From Streptomyces sp. NBC_01276 (lineage in GTDB: Bacteria; Actinomycetota; Actinomycetes; Streptomycetales; Streptomycetaceae): a stretch of DNA of 64,000 bases. The notes beneath the pieces were generated by a model. That model searched no databases. It was not told the DNA's origin and saw only the letters and a list, made by a program, of their open reading frames with translations. The position numbers and the translations under genes were made by a program. Location: NCBI RefSeq assembly GCF_041435355.1, contig NZ_CP108442.1, positions 7,438,501 to 7,502,500 on the forward strand, read 5' to 3'. Shown piece by piece: positions 62,141 through 64,000 of the stretch (position 1 is its first letter; each line of letters begins with the position of its first letter).

Positions 62141-63172
62141 TCACGGCGTCTCCAGTTCCCGGACGAGCCGCCGCACGATGTCGGTGGACGAGATCACGAC
62201 CCGGTCCTCCAGCTCCCGCGCGGCGGGGACGACCGACGCCGCCGAGGCGAGCAGCACGGGAGCCTTGCGCAGGGTCCCCCACAGGCGCGTCGCCAGCGCG
62301 GCCGCGACGGCGCCGGCCCACCCGGCCGGGCCCGGCCCGTCGTCGACGACGGACACCAGGCTGCCGGGGCCCACGAACCCCGTGACCGGCTCCAGGTCGA
62401 ACGGGAACAGCCGCGAGGGCACGAAGAGCTGGACGGTCACGCCCGTGGCCGCCAGGGCGCGCGCGGCCCGGACCGAGCGGGCGACGGTCCCGCCCGTGCA
62501 GAACACCGTCACCTCCGCGGCGACGCCCGACGGGCCCCCCGCCCCGGCGCCCACCACCAGGCGCATCCACCGGGACCCGCCGAACGGCCCGGTCACCTCG
62601 ACGCCGGGTTCCGCCCGGGGGGTGAGCGGGTAGCGGCCGTAGAGCGACCTCGGTTCGAAGAACACGCTCGGTCGGCCGAGCCCGATCGCCGCGGCGAGCT
62701 GCTCGCCGGGATCGTGCACCGGGCTCAGCTCGAAGAGGTGCAGGTCGGGGACGCCGAGGAAATGGCGCTGCGGCGACCGGCCGTGCGCCGCGCCGTCGCC
62801 CTGCCCGGACCCCACCAGGCACCGCACGACCAGGTGGATCGGCAGCGTCCTGCCGTACATCGACACCAGCCTGCTCGACATGGTGAGGATCTGGTCGAAC
62901 GACTGGGCCACGGAGCCGCCGGACGGGATCTCTACGATCGCCTTCTCACCGGTCAGGGCCAGCCCGTTGGCGACGCCGAGGACCGCCGCCCCGCCGACCG
63001 GCGTACCGAACACCCGGGACGGGTAGGCCTTCGCCAGGCCGGCGGTGATCTTGAACGTGCCCCCCTGGGGATCGGCCACGTCGCCGCCCAGGACGAAGAC
63101 GGAGTCGTCCTCGGCCATCACCCGGTGGAGGGCGTCGTTCAGCAGGCGGCCGAGCCGCGCACGGGGGGTCAT
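62141..63172 (-). CDS. TPP-dependent dehydrogenase E1 beta-like subunit (transketolase C-terminal type)
   Basis: This 343-residue protein matches E1 beta of 2-oxo-acid or acetoin dehydrogenases: VFVLGGDVADPQGGTFKITA, then SRVFGTPVGGAAVLGVANGL, FDQILTMSSRL, RSPQRHFLGVPDLHLF, SVFFEPRSLYGRYPL and a C-terminal half with TVFCTGGTVARSV. The TPIxE position that normally supplies a Glu to activate the thiazolium cofactor reads T57-P58-V-G-G61, so the Glu is missing. Its ATG overlaps the stop of the alpha subunit by ATGA. No E2 or E3 gene is in view. The missing Glu and loosely conserved ends suggest a specialised, perhaps biosynthetic, pair. Confidence 0.78.
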   Translation of the reverse strand: MTPRARLGRLLNDALHRVMAEDDSVFVLGGDVADPQGGTFKITAGLAKAYPSRVFGTPVGGAAVLGVANGLALTGEKAIVEIPSGGSVAQSFDQILTMSSRLVSMYGRTLPIHLVVRCLVGSGQGDGAAHGRSPQRHFLGVPDLHLFELSPVHDPGEQLAAAIGLGRPSVFFEPRSLYGRYPLTPRAEPGVEVTGPFGGSRWMRLVVGAGAGGPSGVAAEVTVFCTGGTVARSVRAARALAATGVTVQLFVPSRLFPFDLEPVTGFVGPGSLVSVVDDGPGPAGWAGAVAAALATRLWGTLRKAPVLLASAASVVPAARELEDRVVISSTDIVRRLVRELETP

Positions 63173-64000
63173 CCGCAGTACTCCCACCCCGACGGCTCCA
63201 GCGCGAGCACCTCGTCGACGACCCGGTCCATCCGTTCGCGCTGGCGCCGCTCCGCCGCCGCGAACGCCGCGTCGCCCGGTACGTCGTACACCGTGTACCA
63301 GTCGGCCGCGGTGCGGAACTCCACGACCAGGGGCCGCCCGGAGCGCACCCGCTCCACGGGTTCCGCGAGCCGTGCGCGGACGGCGCCGACGTCGCAGCCC
63401 CCGATCAGCAGGTGGTCGACGCCGAAGGCCGCGGCGCGCGCTGCGACGGACCCGGCCGGTGCGGCGGCGGGGGCCGCCCGGCCGGCACCGTCGTGCTCGA
63501 CGACCAGCAGCAGCGGCAGGCTCCAGAGGGCCGCGATCTCCAGGGTCTCGTACACCACGCCCTCGCCCCACGCGCCGTCGCCGACGAAGCACACGCTCAG
63601 CCCGCCGGTGCCGCGCTGCTTGCGGCCGAGCGCGGCCCCCGCGGCGACCGGCACACCCGAGCCCCGCACTCCGGCGGACATGAATCCGGGCCGGTAGAGG
63701 TGGTGGGATCCGCCGACGCCGCGGCAGACGCCCTCGTCCTTGCCGAGGATCTCGGCCAGCAGGCCGTGCGGGTCGTCGTGGCGGGCGAGGTACCGGCCGT
63801 GTCCGTGGTGGTCGCTGAACACGTCGGCGTCGGGCACGAGATCGAGCAGGGCGACCGGAACGTACTCGCGGCCGGGGCGCGGGCGCGTCGTCCCGGGCCG
63901 CCGGCCGGCGGCGGACAGCTCCGGCAGGCGCTCCTCGAAGACCCGGATGGCCAGCATCCGTTCCACGTCCCGCAGGTCCGGACCGCTTGCGGCGGGTTCC
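63169..64000 (-). CDS. TPP-dependent dehydrogenase E1 alpha-like subunit, 5' end outside window
   Basis: 277 residues are visible and the frame is open to the window edge, so the start is at or beyond 64000. It contains MLAIRVFEERLPEL (N-terminal helix of E1 alpha), FSDHHGHGRYLARHDDPHG, the GGSHHLYRPGFMSAG loop, and the TPP-binding motif FVGDGAWGEGVVYETLEIA ending in EHDGAG where ENN is usual, so the Mg-ligand Asn is replaced by His or Asp. It is the upstream partner of the E1 beta-like gene. A GTG at 63966 is a possible start, but the PDLRDVE residues before it fit the family, so a longer protein is likelier. Confidence 0.78.
   Translation of the reverse strand, partial: EPAASGPDLRDVERMLAIRVFEERLPELSAAGRRPGTTRPRPGREYVPVALLDLVPDADVFSDHHGHGRYLARHDDPHGLLAEILGKDEGVCRGVGGSHHLYRPGFMSAGVRGSGVPVAAGAALGRKQRGTGGLSVCFVGDGAWGEGVVYETLEIAALWSLPLLLVVEHDGAGRAAPAAAPAGSVAARAAAFGVDHLLIGGCDVGAVRARLAEPVERVRSGRPLVVEFRTAADWYTVYDVPGDAAFAAAERRQRERMDRVVDEVLALEPSGWEYCG

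Overview
The window is high-GC actinobacterial chromosome, almost certainly Streptomyces or a close relative. Codon third positions are nearly all G or C, GTG and TTG starts are frequent, genes in operons overlap by 4 bp (ATGA/GTGA), and typical streptomycete families occur (DUF3040, CsbD, STAS-only proteins, BlaI/M56 pairs, GH15, EgtC-like amidotransferases). I see no tRNA, rRNA, insertion sequence, prophage, attachment site or CRISPR array. The window looks like chromosome with metabolic, stress, envelope and accessory genes, cut at both ends.

Layout. 1-5.8 kb: the end of a GH88 hydrolase, then an acyl-CoA dehydrogenase divergent from a type III CoA-transferase and an acyl-CoA ligase. 5.8-11.6 kb, minus strand: a Zn/Mn-type ABC uptake operon and a copper operon (small membrane protein, CopA ATPase, PCuAC-like protein). 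11.6-17.8 kb: Rrf2 regulator, DszC-like flavin monooxygenase, KatG divergent from a Fur-family regulator, methyltransferase. 17.8-21.3 kb: a two-gene system of a membrane-anchored ligand-binding protein and a P-loop-like protein lacking the Walker A lysine. 21.5-28.9 kb, plus strand: aldose epimerase, cyclase-family hydrolase, GMC oxidoreductase, SDR dehydrogenase and cytochrome bd oxidase, plausibly an oxidation and respiration group. 28.9-37 kb: ion transport (DUF1345, Na+/H+ antiporter, ClC), a GH15 enzyme and an ABM-GNAT fusion.

37-41.8 kb holds two paralogous BlaI-type repressor/M56 metalloprotease pairs. Each is divergent from a lipid-carrier gene: a DedA protein in the first case, undecaprenyl-pyrophosphatase UppP in the second. 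CTAC-N6-GTAG palindromes lie in both divergent promoters. 41.8-54.2 kb contains a P-loop protein, an APC permease, an AraC regulator, an Orn/Lys/Arg decarboxylase, CsbD, a glutamine amidotransferase, a CBS protein, an Old Yellow Enzyme behind a MerR-type promoter, a STAS protein, a candidate structured small RNA and an enoyl-CoA hydratase.

54.2-56.8 kb is the most striking locus. A macrodomain protein is divergent from a protein that fuses a uracil-DNA-glycosylase-like domain to an R-S-E ADP-ribosyltransferase domain. Together they have the logic of a DNA-directed ADP-ribosylation toxin/antitoxin or defence system. 57-62 kb is a cell-wall group: polysaccharide deacetylase-like protein, class A PBP with an altered SxxK motif, secreted amidase-domain protein. 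The window ends in a TPP-dependent E1 beta/alpha pair with substitutions at normally conserved positions. Function calls come from motif recognition by eye; no database search was run.
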